Position numbers and translations under genes: made by a program
Shown: positions 41,920-50,504 of the stretch, in pieces
Position numbering within the stretch: position 1 is the stretch's first letter
Layout of the letters: each line of letters starts with the position of its first letter
Assembly (NCBI RefSeq): GCF_001668615.1
Contig: NZ_LZMC01000042.1
Span: 1 to 64,000 of the forward strand
Source: Mycobacterium sp. 1274761.0
GTDB taxonomy: Bacteria; Actinomycetota; Actinomycetes; Mycobacteriales; Mycobacteriaceae
Direction of reading: 5' to 3'
DNA length: 64,000 nt
Notes under the pieces: generated by a model
The model's input: only the letters and a program-made list of their open reading frames with translations
Databases searched by the model: none
What the model was told of the DNA's origin: nothing

Positions 41920-43205
41920 GCCGTCATCACCGCCTCGATCTCGTAGGGCCGCAACGCTTTGTATGTGCCGGCTCGGCACGACTCGCAGTCGTTGTTCACA
42001 TGACGATCGACCACTTGCGGGAACGCCGACAACAGGCTGGCCGCCACATTCGTCGCCGCGTCCAGCGTGGCGCAGGCGCCGCGACCGCGCAGCACCACCG
42101 ACCACCGTTCGAGGCGCGCCAGATCTTCCGTCGTCGCGACACCGTCACGAAGCGCTTCGGTGACCGCCGACATCGCGGCCGTGCCGTTGAAGCACGAGCC
42201 GCACTGGCCCGCGTTCTCGCGGTCGAAGTACGCCATCACCGACGCCGCGACCGCCACCGGGCAGTCCTCGGTGAGGATCGTGATGGCACCGCAGCCAAGC
42301 CCGCTGTCGAGGCGACGCAAGGATTCGTGGTCCAGCGTGATGTCGAGGACGTCGCGGTTCAGCAGGCCCGCGAAGTAGCCACCCATCAGCACCCCGCGCA
42401 CCTGATCGGCTGGGACGCCGTGGAATTCGAGCAGCTCGCTGAACGCGACGCCGTGTGAAAGCTCGTACAGCGCCGGCGGGCGGCCCGCGCCGGTGATCGT
42501 CGCGAGGAACGTTCCCGGCGATGATGACGTGCCCTGCTCGCGAAACGTCTGGGCGCCGTGGCGGGCGATGAACGGGATGAGCGCGAGCGTCTCGACATTG
42601 CTGACCATGGTCGGAAGAAGCCCGACGCCTTCCTCGAACGGCCTCGGCGGCTTGTCCGTCGGCTTGGCCGGGCCACCGTTGAGGGCTCGCACCGCCGCGG
42701 TCTCCTCGCCGGCGACGTAGCCGGGATCGACCGTCCTCACCGAGATCGTCAGCCGGTCAAGCAGCTCGTTGTCGAGCGCTCCGAGTGCGGTCTCCACGGC
42801 TTCTGCGGCGGCGCGGTCGGACACATAGACATACGCCCGCTCGGCCGCCACCATTCGCGCGGCGAGGCGCAACCCGTCGAGGATCAGGTGCGGACGGTGC
42901 CTCAGCAGCCAGCGGTCTTTGATCGACGCGGGCTCGCCCTCCTCGCCGTTGGCCACGACGACGGCGCCGCCGGCCCGGCGGCCGTTGTCGCGGACCGTCT
43001 TCAGCTTCACCGCAAGCGGAAACGCCGCGCCGCCCCGGCCGAGGACGCCGGACAGGTCCACCTGAGCGAGAAGGCCGTCGACGTCCTCAACGGGCTGGTA
43101 GCCACCCGAAGCGCGGTAGTCGGAGTAGTCCTCGGCGCTCGTGCGCAGCAGCCGCGGCTCGATGCCTGGCCACGCCGCGACGGCGAGATCTGTCGTGGCG
43201 GTCAT
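41916..43205 (-). CDS. orphan NuoF-like NADH-binding flavoprotein (predicted ferredoxin reductase)
   Basis: 429 residues similar to the 51-kDa subunit of complex I: SGVLGRGGAAFPLAVKLKTV (FMN/NADH site), VVANGEEGEPASIKDRWLL, GLGCGAITILTED, and the cluster region ENAGQCGSCFNGT with a later GACATLDAATN. The third Cys of the CxxCxxC cluster motif is Gly, leaving three of four ligands. No NuoE or other Nuo gene is present. The overlapping ferredoxin gene suggests it reduces ferredoxins for the P450s and Rieske enzymes nearby. ATG 43205. Confidence 0.88.
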   Translation of the reverse strand: MTATTDLAVAAWPGIEPRLLRTSAEDYSDYRASGGYQPVEDVDGLLAQVDLSGVLGRGGAAFPLAVKLKTVRDNGRRAGGAVVVANGEEGEPASIKDRWLLRHRPHLILDGLRLAARMVAAERAYVYVSDRAAAEAVETALGALDNELLDRLTISVRTVDPGYVAGEETAAVRALNGGPAKPTDKPPRPFEEGVGLLPTMVSNVETLALIPFIARHGAQTFREQGTSSSPGTFLATITGAGRPPALYELSHGVAFSELLEFHGVPADQVRGVLMGGYFAGLLNRDVLDITLDHESLRRLDSGLGCGAITILTEDCPVAVAASVMAYFDRENAGQCGSCFNGTAAMSAVTEALRDGVATTEDLARLERWSVVLRGRGACATLDAATNVAASLLSAFPQVVDRHVNNDCESCRAGTYKALRPYEIEAVMTA

Positions 43206-43238
43206 GGCATCCTTCCGCCCGCCGATAGGGTTGCGGAC

Positions 43239-43712
43239 ATGAGAACGGCGGTGGTGCGGGTCCAGGTGGACCCCGCCGGCGACCTCACACCGCAGCGGCT
43301 AGCCGAGGGCATGACGTCCCTCCGCGCGATGGCCGATTCGGCTGACTTCGAGGTGCTCGACAACAACATCGCCGCGTTGCCCGCCCACCGGCGTGAGGTC
43401 GAGCTGCTGATCACCGGCGATAACGGCGAAGAGCTCAAGGGATTCGCCGTTGAGCTGTGCTCGAAGGCGTTTGGAACCGCGCCAGTGGCCGGCGTGCTCA
43501 CCTACATCAGCCGCGGCACCGACGACGACGCCCGCGGCGTGCTCGCCGGCTTCGGACTGACCGGTGAAATCACGCGTACGCCGGGAGATGACGGCTTCGA
43601 CGTCGTGCAAGTAACGCTGCGCAAGGCGGATTTGGCCCGCGTTCCCGAAAGCCGTATTCACACCGCCCTGGAGGCCTCCCTCAACTGCGAAGTGCACATC
43701 AGGACCACGTGA
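43239..43712 (+). CDS. conserved hypothetical protein
   Basis: 157 residues, not recognised. It starts MRTAVVRVQVDPAGDLTPQRLAEGMTSL, is mostly alpha/beta with no membrane segment or metal motif, and ends NCEVHIRTT. ATG 43239 is divergent from the NuoF-like gene (33-bp gap), and the stop is 2 bp from the convergent hydrolase. The upstream part of the longer open frame is antisense to NuoF and is not coding. Confidence 0.75.
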   Translation: MRTAVVRVQVDPAGDLTPQRLAEGMTSLRAMADSADFEVLDNNIAALPAHRREVELLITGDNGEELKGFAVELCSKAFGTAPVAGVLTYISRGTDDDARGVLAGFGLTGEITRTPGDDGFDVVQVTLRKADLARVPESRIHTALEASLNCEVHIRTT

Positions 43713-43714
43713 CG

Positions 43715-44626
43715 TCATCGCTTGTCCAGGAAGTCCAGAATCGCCGGTGCGGCCTGCACCCACGTGTCGAACATGTTGAAGCGCTTGACCTTTCCCTGCG
43801 CCCGCGCCTCACTGGCGCGCTCCCACGCGTCCTCCGGCCACGGCGGGTCGATGAGCGTGGAATCCTTGATCAGGCAGCTCACCTCCAGCGAGGTCCGCTT
43901 CGGGTGGTCGAGGTCGTTCTCGCCGCCTCGGATGATCAGCGTGGGCACCTTGATGTTGTCGAACATGTCGTCCTCGACGCCGGGGATGGTCTGACCCGGT
44001 TTGGAGACGAACGCGTTGAGCCAGCGCAGCATCAGCTTGAGGAACTCGTCGGGGTTCTGAGAGAGGATGCGGTCCCTATTGGCCGGGTTCTCGGCGATGC
44101 GCTCCTGCCATTCGCCGATCGCAGCGACACCCTTCATGCCGGTACCACGGACCGCCAGAATGCTTGGCACGACGTAGTAGGAGCCCAGCACGAATGTGCC
44201 ATACACCCCGCCGACGATGTTCCACACCACCAGCTTTCGCACGATGTCCGGGTAGAGCATCGTCGTCAGCATGGAGTCGCGGGCGCCGCCCGATCCGCCC
44301 GCGAGGATGCACGGACCGATGTCGAGTCCGGTGACCAACGCATGCAGTGTCTCGGCGCGCATGTGCGATTCGCTCTGCCCGTAGAACTGGACATCGGACT
44401 TCCCGCAGTTCGGCCGGTCCCACAGAAGCACCCGATAGCCGCCCTCGACCAGCTTCTTGGCCAGCGGGCGGAGACCCTCGATGTCCTTGCTGAACCGCCC
44501 GCCGGGCGTCAGGGCAATGAAATCGCCTTCCTTGCCGAGGATTTCGTAGACGACGTTGCCGCCGTTGACCTCGAACGTCTTCTCGCCACGCTCGAGCGTG
44601 GGGCCCGACTCGGTGTTGATGGTCAC
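43715..44626 (-). CDS. alpha/beta hydrolase-fold protein
   Basis: 303 residues. Oxyanion region FIALTPGGRFSKDIEGL, VLLWDRPNCGKSD, and nucleophile Ser112 in LAGGSGGARDS; the acidic residue is probably in LIIRGGENDLDHP. I cannot find the usual C-terminal catalytic His in the expected place (KRFNMFDTWVQAAP), so activity is uncertain. Mycobacterial relatives include meta-cleavage-type hydrolases. GTG 44626 overlaps the Rieske-ferredoxin stop (GTGA); the longer frame to 44737 is inside that gene. Confidence 0.87.
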   Translation of the reverse strand: MTINTESGPTLERGEKTFEVNGGNVVYEILGKEGDFIALTPGGRFSKDIEGLRPLAKKLVEGGYRVLLWDRPNCGKSDVQFYGQSESHMRAETLHALVTGLDIGPCILAGGSGGARDSMLTTMLYPDIVRKLVVWNIVGGVYGTFVLGSYYVVPSILAVRGTGMKGVAAIGEWQERIAENPANRDRILSQNPDEFLKLMLRWLNAFVSKPGQTIPGVEDDMFDNIKVPTLIIRGGENDLDHPKRTSLEVSCLIKDSTLIDPPWPEDAWERASEARAQGKVKRFNMFDTWVQAAPAILDFLDKR

Positions 44627-45030
44627 GCCATCACCAGCACATCGTTGCCGACGACCCGCACAGGATAGGTGCGGATGCTCCACTCCGGCTTGACCGCGGT
44701 CGTGCCCGTGGCGAGCTCGAACCCCCATTGGTGCCACGGGCAGTAGATGTATTCGAGGTCGCGGACCATGACGGCGTCACCCGGCACTTTCTCGTCGACG
44801 ACGGTTCGGCCCCGCGCCCGGCCTGAGCACAGCGGGCCGCCTTCGTGGGGACAGTAGTTGGCGATCGCATAAAACGTACCGTTGACGTTGTAGACACCGA
44901 CGCCGTGACGGCCGATCGGCACCAGCTTGTGTGTCCCCGGCGGGATTTCGTCGACGGTGGCTACGACGTGCTCACGGCCCTGGGCCAGTCTTTTTGGGCC
45001 GGCCGGAGCCGGTTTTGTTTCCTCTGCCAC
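44623..45030 (-). CDS. Rieske-type 2Fe-2S ferredoxin
   Basis: 135 residues. Cluster ligands are CxH in NYCPHEGGPLC and CxxH in IYCPWHQWGFEL, as in dioxygenase ferredoxins such as BphF/NirD types. It has no catalytic iron domain, so it is an electron carrier or redox sensor. GTG 45030 (VAEETKPAP) lies 4 bp after the amidohydrolase stop; the longer frame to 45096 overlaps that gene. Grouped with two amidohydrolase-2 genes and a hydrolase. Confidence 0.9.
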   Translation of the reverse strand: MAEETKPAPAGPKRLAQGREHVVATVDEIPPGTHKLVPIGRHGVGVYNVNGTFYAIANYCPHEGGPLCSGRARGRTVVDEKVPGDAVMVRDLEYIYCPWHQWGFELATGTTAVKPEWSIRTYPVRVVGNDVLVMA

Positions 45031-45034
45031 CGTG

Positions 45035-46186
45035 TCAGAACACCCGAACTTGGCCCTCGAGGGCCGGGACGGTCTCTGGAAGGTGGTATGTCGCAATGCC
45101 GTTGCGGAACATCACCGCTTCACGGGCGTGCTCTGGCAGGTGCTTCACCAGCCAGCGTGGATCGTCGAACGTCCAGTGCGGGTAGTCGGAACTGAACAGC
45201 AGGATCTTCTCGCATTCCATCCACTCCAAGGCACGGGTGAGCTCCGTCTTGTCCTCCGGGTAGTCCAGCGGTTGGGTGGTGAACTTGATGTGGTCCTTGA
45301 CGTACTCCGACGGCCTGCGCTTGATATCGAGCCACGATTTGCGAGCTTCGTAGATGGCGTCCATCCGCCACATCAGCGGCAGAATCCAGGTAAAGGCATG
45401 CTCCACCAACACAATTCGCAGGGTGGGGAATCGGTCGAACACCCCGTCGAAGATCAGGCTCATCACCTGGTTGGCCGCCAGCAGCGAGTAGGTGACCATG
45501 AAATCATGGTTGTAGCTGGGGAATCCGACCGGCGGCTGCGGCAGCTCTTCGTGGTGGCTGCGCGACAAATGGCAGCTGACCGTGATGTCGTGCTTGGTGG
45601 CCGCCGCCCAGATTGGGTCGTACTTCGGGTCGCCCCACGACGGGCGCGGCTCGGCCTTGATCAGGATCTGACCCATGTAGGGATGGCCGGCCCAGCGCTC
45701 GATCTCGCGCGCCGAATCCTGCGGCTCCTCGATCGCGATGCAGATCGACCCGCGCCACCGCTCATGCCAGTTGTTGTGGCTGTCGAGCCAGTGGTTGGCC
45801 TGCCAGTCGTTGAGGGCGACGTTCATCGCGTGGTTGGGCTCGCGGAAACGGGCCGGGTAGGCGGCGGGTTCGAGGATGGCGATGTCGGCGCCGGCCTCCA
45901 TGATCAGCTGCTTGAACGCCAGGTCGGGATCGCTGCCCGCGAAGTTGCCGTCGGCGGGAAACGTATCCACCCGCATCGCGTATGCGTGCGCGTAGTCCGG
46001 AGCGTCGTAATAGATCTGATCGCCGATCTTGCGCGTCAGGAAGTACTTGCTGCGCCACGGCTCGGGGATGTACTGCGTCAGCTCGCCGGCCCGAGGCGTC
46101 GGGTGCACGTCGGAGTCGACGCACCGGACGGGAACGCGCTCGGCGGCGGGCTTGCGCTCGGTGGTTGACGTGATCGTTGCAGTCAT
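45035..46186 (-). CDS. amidohydrolase-2 (ACMSD-like) family protein, metal site intact
   Basis: 383 residues. Metal ligands expected for the family are visible: Asp-x-His in DSDVHP, His in VSCHLSRSHHEE, His in LVEHAFTW and Asp in FSSDYPHWTFDD. Members decarboxylate or hydrolyse ring-cleavage products. ATG 46186 is preferred over ATG 46192 because AAGGA is 8 nt upstream of it. It is downstream of a related gene with a disrupted metal site (46218-47309), with which it may form a heteromer. Confidence 0.9.
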   Translation of the reverse strand: MTATITSTTERKPAAERVPVRCVDSDVHPTPRAGELTQYIPEPWRSKYFLTRKIGDQIYYDAPDYAHAYAMRVDTFPADGNFAGSDPDLAFKQLIMEAGADIAILEPAAYPARFREPNHAMNVALNDWQANHWLDSHNNWHERWRGSICIAIEEPQDSAREIERWAGHPYMGQILIKAEPRPSWGDPKYDPIWAAATKHDITVSCHLSRSHHEELPQPPVGFPSYNHDFMVTYSLLAANQVMSLIFDGVFDRFPTLRIVLVEHAFTWILPLMWRMDAIYEARKSWLDIKRRPSEYVKDHIKFTTQPLDYPEDKTELTRALEWMECEKILLFSSDYPHWTFDDPRWLVKHLPEHAREAVMFRNGIATYHLPETVPALEGQVRVF

Positions 46187-46217
46187 CTTCATCTTCCTTA
46201 ATCGAAGCCTCTAGCTA

Positions 46218-47309
46218 TTACTGTGCGCTGACGCCGGCCCCGACGTCTATGCCGTAGAGCTCGGCGGCGTTTCGCCAGCACAGCTTGTCGCGCTGTTCGG
46301 GCGTGTAGGTGGCGGGCACGCTCAGCTTGTTGTCCTGCCAGTGCGGATAGCTGGACCCGTACATCACCATGTCCTCCTTGCCGGTGAAGCCGAGCCACTC
46401 GCCGGCGAAGTCGACGTCGCCAGGGCCGTCCATCGCACCCTCGACGAAGAACACATGGCCGGGCAGGTAGTCACTCGGCATCTTCGGCGCCCACGGCGTC
46501 TGCTCCAGGTGCGGCCGGCCGAAGCAGTCCATCCGCCAAAAGAACGGTGTCAGCATGTCGGCAGCACCGTCGGCCCACACGAACTTCAGGTCGGGCATCC
46601 TCTCGAATACCCCTTCGGCGATCATGTTCATCAGGTGGTACAGGAAGTTCAGCGCCATGAAGGACACGTACTGCTCATAGGTTCTGGTGGTGCCCGACGG
46701 CGTCGGCGAGAAGAACGTGCCCGCTCCGACCTCGATGTGTGCGGCGACGGGTAAACCGGCGTCGATGGCCGCCTCCCACAGGGGCCAGAACTGCGGTTTT
46801 CCGTAGACGTCGTGCGACTGCAACGGCACACCGATCTGCACGACGCGCGGGTGGTCCTTGTACTTCTCGATTTCCCGGAGCGCACCCGGAATGTCGTCGG
46901 GGTTCACCCGAATGGTGCCGCGGAAGCGTTCGCCGTAGGTGCTGTCGTCGAGCCAGCGCGTCACCATCATCTCGTTGTGGCCGGCGGCGATCGCCGTGCC
47001 GAGGTGGCGGTCGGGCATCATGCCGCGCGTCATCGGATGCAGGACCGCAACGTCGACACCGCGCTGGTCGAACAGGTGGCGCCCGACGATCTGCGGGTCA
47101 GAGCCCGGGTACTGGCCGTCGGGGCCCTCGGTGCTGGGCGCGTACTCGCCGCCCGGTGCGCCGTACCAGTCCATCTCGTAGTCGGGGAACCCCCGGCTGC
47201 GGTAGGGCTCGGCCATGAAGTTCTGGCGAAGGTCCTTGTTCGACTGCACGAAGATGTGCACGCTCGCGTCGATGACGGGGGTGTGGCTCCCGTCAGGATG
47301 TTGGATCAC
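46218..47309 (-). CDS. amidohydrolase-2 family protein with lost metal ligands
   Basis: 363 residues with clear overall family fold (PVIDASVHIF, VDVAVLHPMTRG, PDLKFVWADGAADML, YGSSYPHW). Compared with the neighbour at 45035, DSDVH becomes DASVH, the VEHAF His region becomes WADGA, and FSSDYPHW becomes YGSSYPHW, so three ligand positions are changed; only VAAHIEVG keeps its His. A non-metal or structural role is likely. First gene of the minus-strand set ending at 43715. ATG 47309. Confidence 0.88.
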   Translation of the reverse strand: MIQHPDGSHTPVIDASVHIFVQSNKDLRQNFMAEPYRSRGFPDYEMDWYGAPGGEYAPSTEGPDGQYPGSDPQIVGRHLFDQRGVDVAVLHPMTRGMMPDRHLGTAIAAGHNEMMVTRWLDDSTYGERFRGTIRVNPDDIPGALREIEKYKDHPRVVQIGVPLQSHDVYGKPQFWPLWEAAIDAGLPVAAHIEVGAGTFFSPTPSGTTRTYEQYVSFMALNFLYHLMNMIAEGVFERMPDLKFVWADGAADMLTPFFWRMDCFGRPHLEQTPWAPKMPSDYLPGHVFFVEGAMDGPGDVDFAGEWLGFTGKEDMVMYGSSYPHWQDNKLSVPATYTPEQRDKLCWRNAAELYGIDVGAGVSAQ

Positions 47310-47502
47310 TGATGGCCTCCGATACCGGCCGGACGACGCCGGTCATAGGCCCAGTGTAAAGCCAAGTTCTTCAATGGCAAGAATTGGGTTCTCAAACGGA
47401 GCGCTTACTTCTTCGCAGGTCAGGGCCTGCGCTGGTGACACACCTACCCGTCGGGCAGCGAAACGAGGTAGTCGCTTTACGAGAACAGTTACGGCATCTA
47501 AG

Positions 47503-47517
47503 GAGAATGTTATTCTC
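47503..47517. promoter_or_regulatory. GAGAAT-N3-ATTCTC dyad upstream of ACAD operon
   Basis: GAGAAT (47503-47508) and ATTCTC (47512-47517) are a perfect dyad with a 3-bp spacer, 46 bp before the ACAD start. It shares GAGAA-N5-TTCTC with 32846-32860. The divergent gap 47310-47563 (254 bp) holds nothing else I can support. Confidence 0.6.
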
Positions 47518-47563
47518 GTTCGCGGAACCGAACAGGCCGGGCGATCGCACCAGGAGGCGTCGG

Positions 47564-48571
47564 ATGCTACTCGAGTTTGATGCGGATCAGCGGCTGTGGC
47601 AGGACACGGTGCGCGACGCGGTCGGCAAGCAGTGCCCGCCGTCGCTGGTGCGGGACATCGCGGAGAACGGCGTCGACCCGGCACCGCTCTGGCAGGCCTA
47701 CATCGACGCCGGCTGGACCGAGCTGACCGACCCGGAGAACGCCGTCGAGCTGGCGATCGTGCTCGAAGAGCTCGGTCGCGCCACCGACCCCACGCCGTTT
47801 CTGGCGACGCTGACGCAGTTCGCGCCGCTGGCCGGCGACCGCTTCGATCCGCAGCAGGTCGGGGCGGCGATCTATGAGGGCATCAGCGCCCACCGCGACG
47901 CCGACGGCTGGGTGCTGGACGGAACGGCGCGCCACGTCCTCGACGCCGACCGGGCCCAACAGCTCGCGGTGGTCACCGACGGCGGGGTCTTCCTCGTCGA
48001 CACCGACCAAGTGAGCGTGCGGCGCAGCAAGGTCTTCGACCCCGTCCTGCACATCGCCGACGTGTCGTTCGACGGCGTGCGGCTGGCCGACGCCGAGCGC
48101 TTGCGCACCGACGCCGAAAAGGCGCGACACCTGGCGCTCACGGGAATGGCGATCACCATGGTCGGCGCGTGTCAGCGCATCATCGATCTCGCGCTCGAGC
48201 ATGTGAAGCAGCGCCAGCAGTTCGGCGTCGCGATCGGGTCCTTCCAGGCCGTGCAGCACAAGGCAGTCGACATGCACGTTGCCACCGAACGCGCCCGCGC
48301 GCTGTCCTACTTTGCGGCGCTGACCATTTCGGCCGACGACCCGCGCCGACGTCTGGCCGCGGCGATGGCGAAGGCCTCGGCCGGCGAGGCGCAGGCGGTC
48401 GTGTTCCGGCACGGCCTGCAGCTGTTCGGCGCCATGGGATTCACCTGGGAGAACGATCTTCAGTTCGCCCTGAAGCGGGCCAAGGCCGGCGAGTTGCTGC
48501 TCGGCGGCGCCGCAGAACATCGCGCGATCATCGCAGAGGAATTCAGGAGTTCCGGTGCAGCTGACTTTTGA
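47564..48571 (+). CDS. short acyl-CoA dehydrogenase, probable partner subunit
   Basis: 335 residues, about 50 shorter than typical ACADs. It keeps the C-terminal helices (QRQQFGVAIGSFQAVQHKAVDMH; LQLFGAMGFTWENDLQFALKRAK) but has no clear TEP-type FAD motif and no YEGTSE-like catalytic segment. In mycobacterial steroid catabolism, adjacent short and long FadE genes encode alpha2beta2 ACADs; this gene overlaps the full-length ACAD at 48555 by 17 bp and fits that pattern. ATG 47564 has AGGAGG 6 nt upstream. Confidence 0.9.
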   Translation: MLLEFDADQRLWQDTVRDAVGKQCPPSLVRDIAENGVDPAPLWQAYIDAGWTELTDPENAVELAIVLEELGRATDPTPFLATLTQFAPLAGDRFDPQQVGAAIYEGISAHRDADGWVLDGTARHVLDADRAQQLAVVTDGGVFLVDTDQVSVRRSKVFDPVLHIADVSFDGVRLADAERLRTDAEKARHLALTGMAITMVGACQRIIDLALEHVKQRQQFGVAIGSFQAVQHKAVDMHVATERARALSYFAALTISADDPRRRLAAAMAKASAGEAQAVVFRHGLQLFGAMGFTWENDLQFALKRAKAGELLLGGAAEHRAIIAEEFRSSGAADF

Positions 48572-49730
48572 TTCCGACGTCGAGGAGTTCCGCGCCGAGT
48601 TCGCGGCCTTCCTCGACGAGCACCTGCCTGCCGAAGCCGACACCTTGGAGCGGCCGCGGTCGGTGTCACACATGCCGCAGTGGGCCAGGGACTGGCAGCG
48701 GCTGTTGTTCGACAACGGCTGGCTGCTACCCGCCCAGCCGCCGGAGTTCGGCGGCCGCAACGCGACCGTGCTGCAGCAATTCGTCCATCTCGACGAGCTG
48801 TGCCGGCGCCGCATTTACCACAGCTTCAACCCCCAAGGCGTCAATATCGTTGCTGCATCGCTGATTTCGTTCGGCTCCGATGAGCAGAAGCGGCGCTGGG
48901 CGGTACCGGTGCTCAAGGCCGAACTCACCGCGTCGCTGGGCATGAGTGAGCCCAGCGCGGGCTCCGACCTCGCGTCGCTGCGCACCCGAGCCGTCCTTGA
49001 CGGCGATCACTTCGTCGTCAACGGCCAGAAGGTGTGGACCTCCGGCGCGCACGATGCCGACTTCCTGCTGGCGTTCGTACGCACAGACCCGGATGCCCCG
49101 AAGCACAAGGGGATCAGCGCACTGATCATCCCGACCGACACCCCCGGTGTGGTGTGCCGGCCGTTCGCGGACATGACGGGTCAGGAGAACCTCGACTTCA
49201 ACGAGGTGTTCTTCACCGACGCCCGCGTTCCCGCAGAGAACCTCGTCGGTCCCCTCAACGGCGGCTGGGGAGTGGCCAATGGATCGCTGGGGCATGAACG
49301 CACGATGATGTGGCTGGGCTTCGCCGATCGAATCGACAACATGATCGCCGATTTCCGGCCGCGAACCGCGCTGGAGCGCGACCAGTACGCCACCACGATC
49401 ATGGACTATCAGGCGTTGCGGGCGATGGGCTCGGCCGCGCTGTCGCGCGCCGCGCGCGGCGAGATGGACACCGCGTCGGTGTCGGTGCTCAAACTCTTCG
49501 GTTCCGAGGCCGAGCGCCAAGCCATGGAGAACGCGTTGGCCGCCGCCGGAACCGACGGGCTCGTGCACCCCTCGACGTCGGGGCCGTATGAGCACATGAA
49601 CCTCGACCATTACTTCGCAAGCTGGTTCGAGCGCTACGCCCGTAGCTTCGGCGGGACGATCGCGGGCGGGACGTCGGAGATCCAGCGCAACATCATCGCC
49701 CAGCAAGTGCTCGGCCTGCCGCGGCGCTAA
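48555..49730 (+). CDS. acyl-CoA dehydrogenase, probable catalytic subunit of heteromer
   Basis: 391 residues with full motifs: FAD motif LGMSEPSAGSDLASL near 125, VWTSGAHDADFLLAFVRTD, GHERTMMWLGFADR, and GTIAGGTSEIQRNIIAQQVLGLP. Very similar throughout to the ACAD at 13674. GTG 48555 lies inside the end of the short ACAD gene with AATTCAGGAG upstream. The pair probably forms one heteromeric enzyme; the paralogue at 13674 has no such neighbour. Confidence 0.94.
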   Translation: MQLTFDSDVEEFRAEFAAFLDEHLPAEADTLERPRSVSHMPQWARDWQRLLFDNGWLLPAQPPEFGGRNATVLQQFVHLDELCRRRIYHSFNPQGVNIVAASLISFGSDEQKRRWAVPVLKAELTASLGMSEPSAGSDLASLRTRAVLDGDHFVVNGQKVWTSGAHDADFLLAFVRTDPDAPKHKGISALIIPTDTPGVVCRPFADMTGQENLDFNEVFFTDARVPAENLVGPLNGGWGVANGSLGHERTMMWLGFADRIDNMIADFRPRTALERDQYATTIMDYQALRAMGSAALSRAARGEMDTASVSVLKLFGSEAERQAMENALAAAGTDGLVHPSTSGPYEHMNLDHYFASWFERYARSFGGTIAGGTSEIQRNIIAQQVLGLPRR

Positions 49731-49733
49731 CCC

Positions 49734-50504
49734 GTGGCCGAGACGCTGCTCGTCGAACGTCCGCACGCCGGTGTTCTCGTCGTGACGCTGAACCGACCCG
49801 AACGGCTCAACGCGATCAACGACGCGCTGCGGCGCGAGCTCACCGAGACACTCGGCGCGGTCGGGGACGACATCCACGCGGTGGTGCTGACCGGTGCGGG
49901 CCGAGGCTTCTGCTCCGGTATCGACATGCGCGGCTTCGGGCCGGATGTGCCGGCTGCCGACGACCCGGCCATCGACCGGCTGCGGTTCCAGGAGACGATG
50001 GCGGCGCTGCCGCAGGCGATTCGCGACCTGCCTCAACCGGTCATTGCGGCCGTCAACGGTCCCTGTGTCGGCGGCGGATTCGCGCTATGCCTGGCCGCCG
50101 ACATCCGGATCTGCTCCAGCGCAGCCACTTTCGGGAACGCCGCCATCCTGCTGGGCCTCTCCGGCGCCGAGATGGGCATGAGCTATCACCTGCCCAGGAT
50201 CGTCGGAACCAGTGTCGCCGCCGACTGGATGATGACGGGTCGCACCGTCAGCGCCGAGGAGGCCGACCGCCGTGGTCTGGTCAGTGAGGTGGTGGAGGCC
50301 GACGGGCTTGTCGGGCGTGCGATCGAGATCGCCTCGACGATCGCCGAATTGTCTCCGCTCGGAGTGCAACTGACCAAGCGCGCACTACAGGTAAACACCG
50401 ACGCAGCCAATCTCGACGCCGCGGTGGAGCTCGAGAACCGCAACCAGGTGCTCAGCCACGCGTCTGACGACGCGGCGGCCAGACGGCAGAAATGGGAGAC
50501 GTGA
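49734..50504 (+). CDS. enoyl-CoA hydratase/isomerase (crotonase family)
   Basis: 256 residues. VVLTGAGRGFCSGIDMRGF and PCVGGGFALCLAADIRICS form the oxyanion hole; the second catalytic Glu position is present in LSGAEMGMSYHLPR but the first is not evident (AAILLGLSGAE), so isomerase or other crotonase activity is possible. GTG 49734 starts 3 bp after the ACAD stop. The stop overlaps the following racemase-like gene (GTGA). Confidence 0.9.
   Translation: MAETLLVERPHAGVLVVTLNRPERLNAINDALRRELTETLGAVGDDIHAVVLTGAGRGFCSGIDMRGFGPDVPAADDPAIDRLRFQETMAALPQAIRDLPQPVIAAVNGPCVGGGFALCLAADIRICSSAATFGNAAILLGLSGAEMGMSYHLPRIVGTSVAADWMMTGRTVSAEEADRRGLVSEVVEADGLVGRAIEIASTIAELSPLGVQLTKRALQVNTDAANLDAAVELENRNQVLSHASDDAAARRQKWET

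Noticed and set aside
47358..47384. Second operator in the 47310-47563 gap (TTCTT and AAGAA with outer CCAA/TTGG)
   Set aside because: Arms are short and out of register by one base; not supported.
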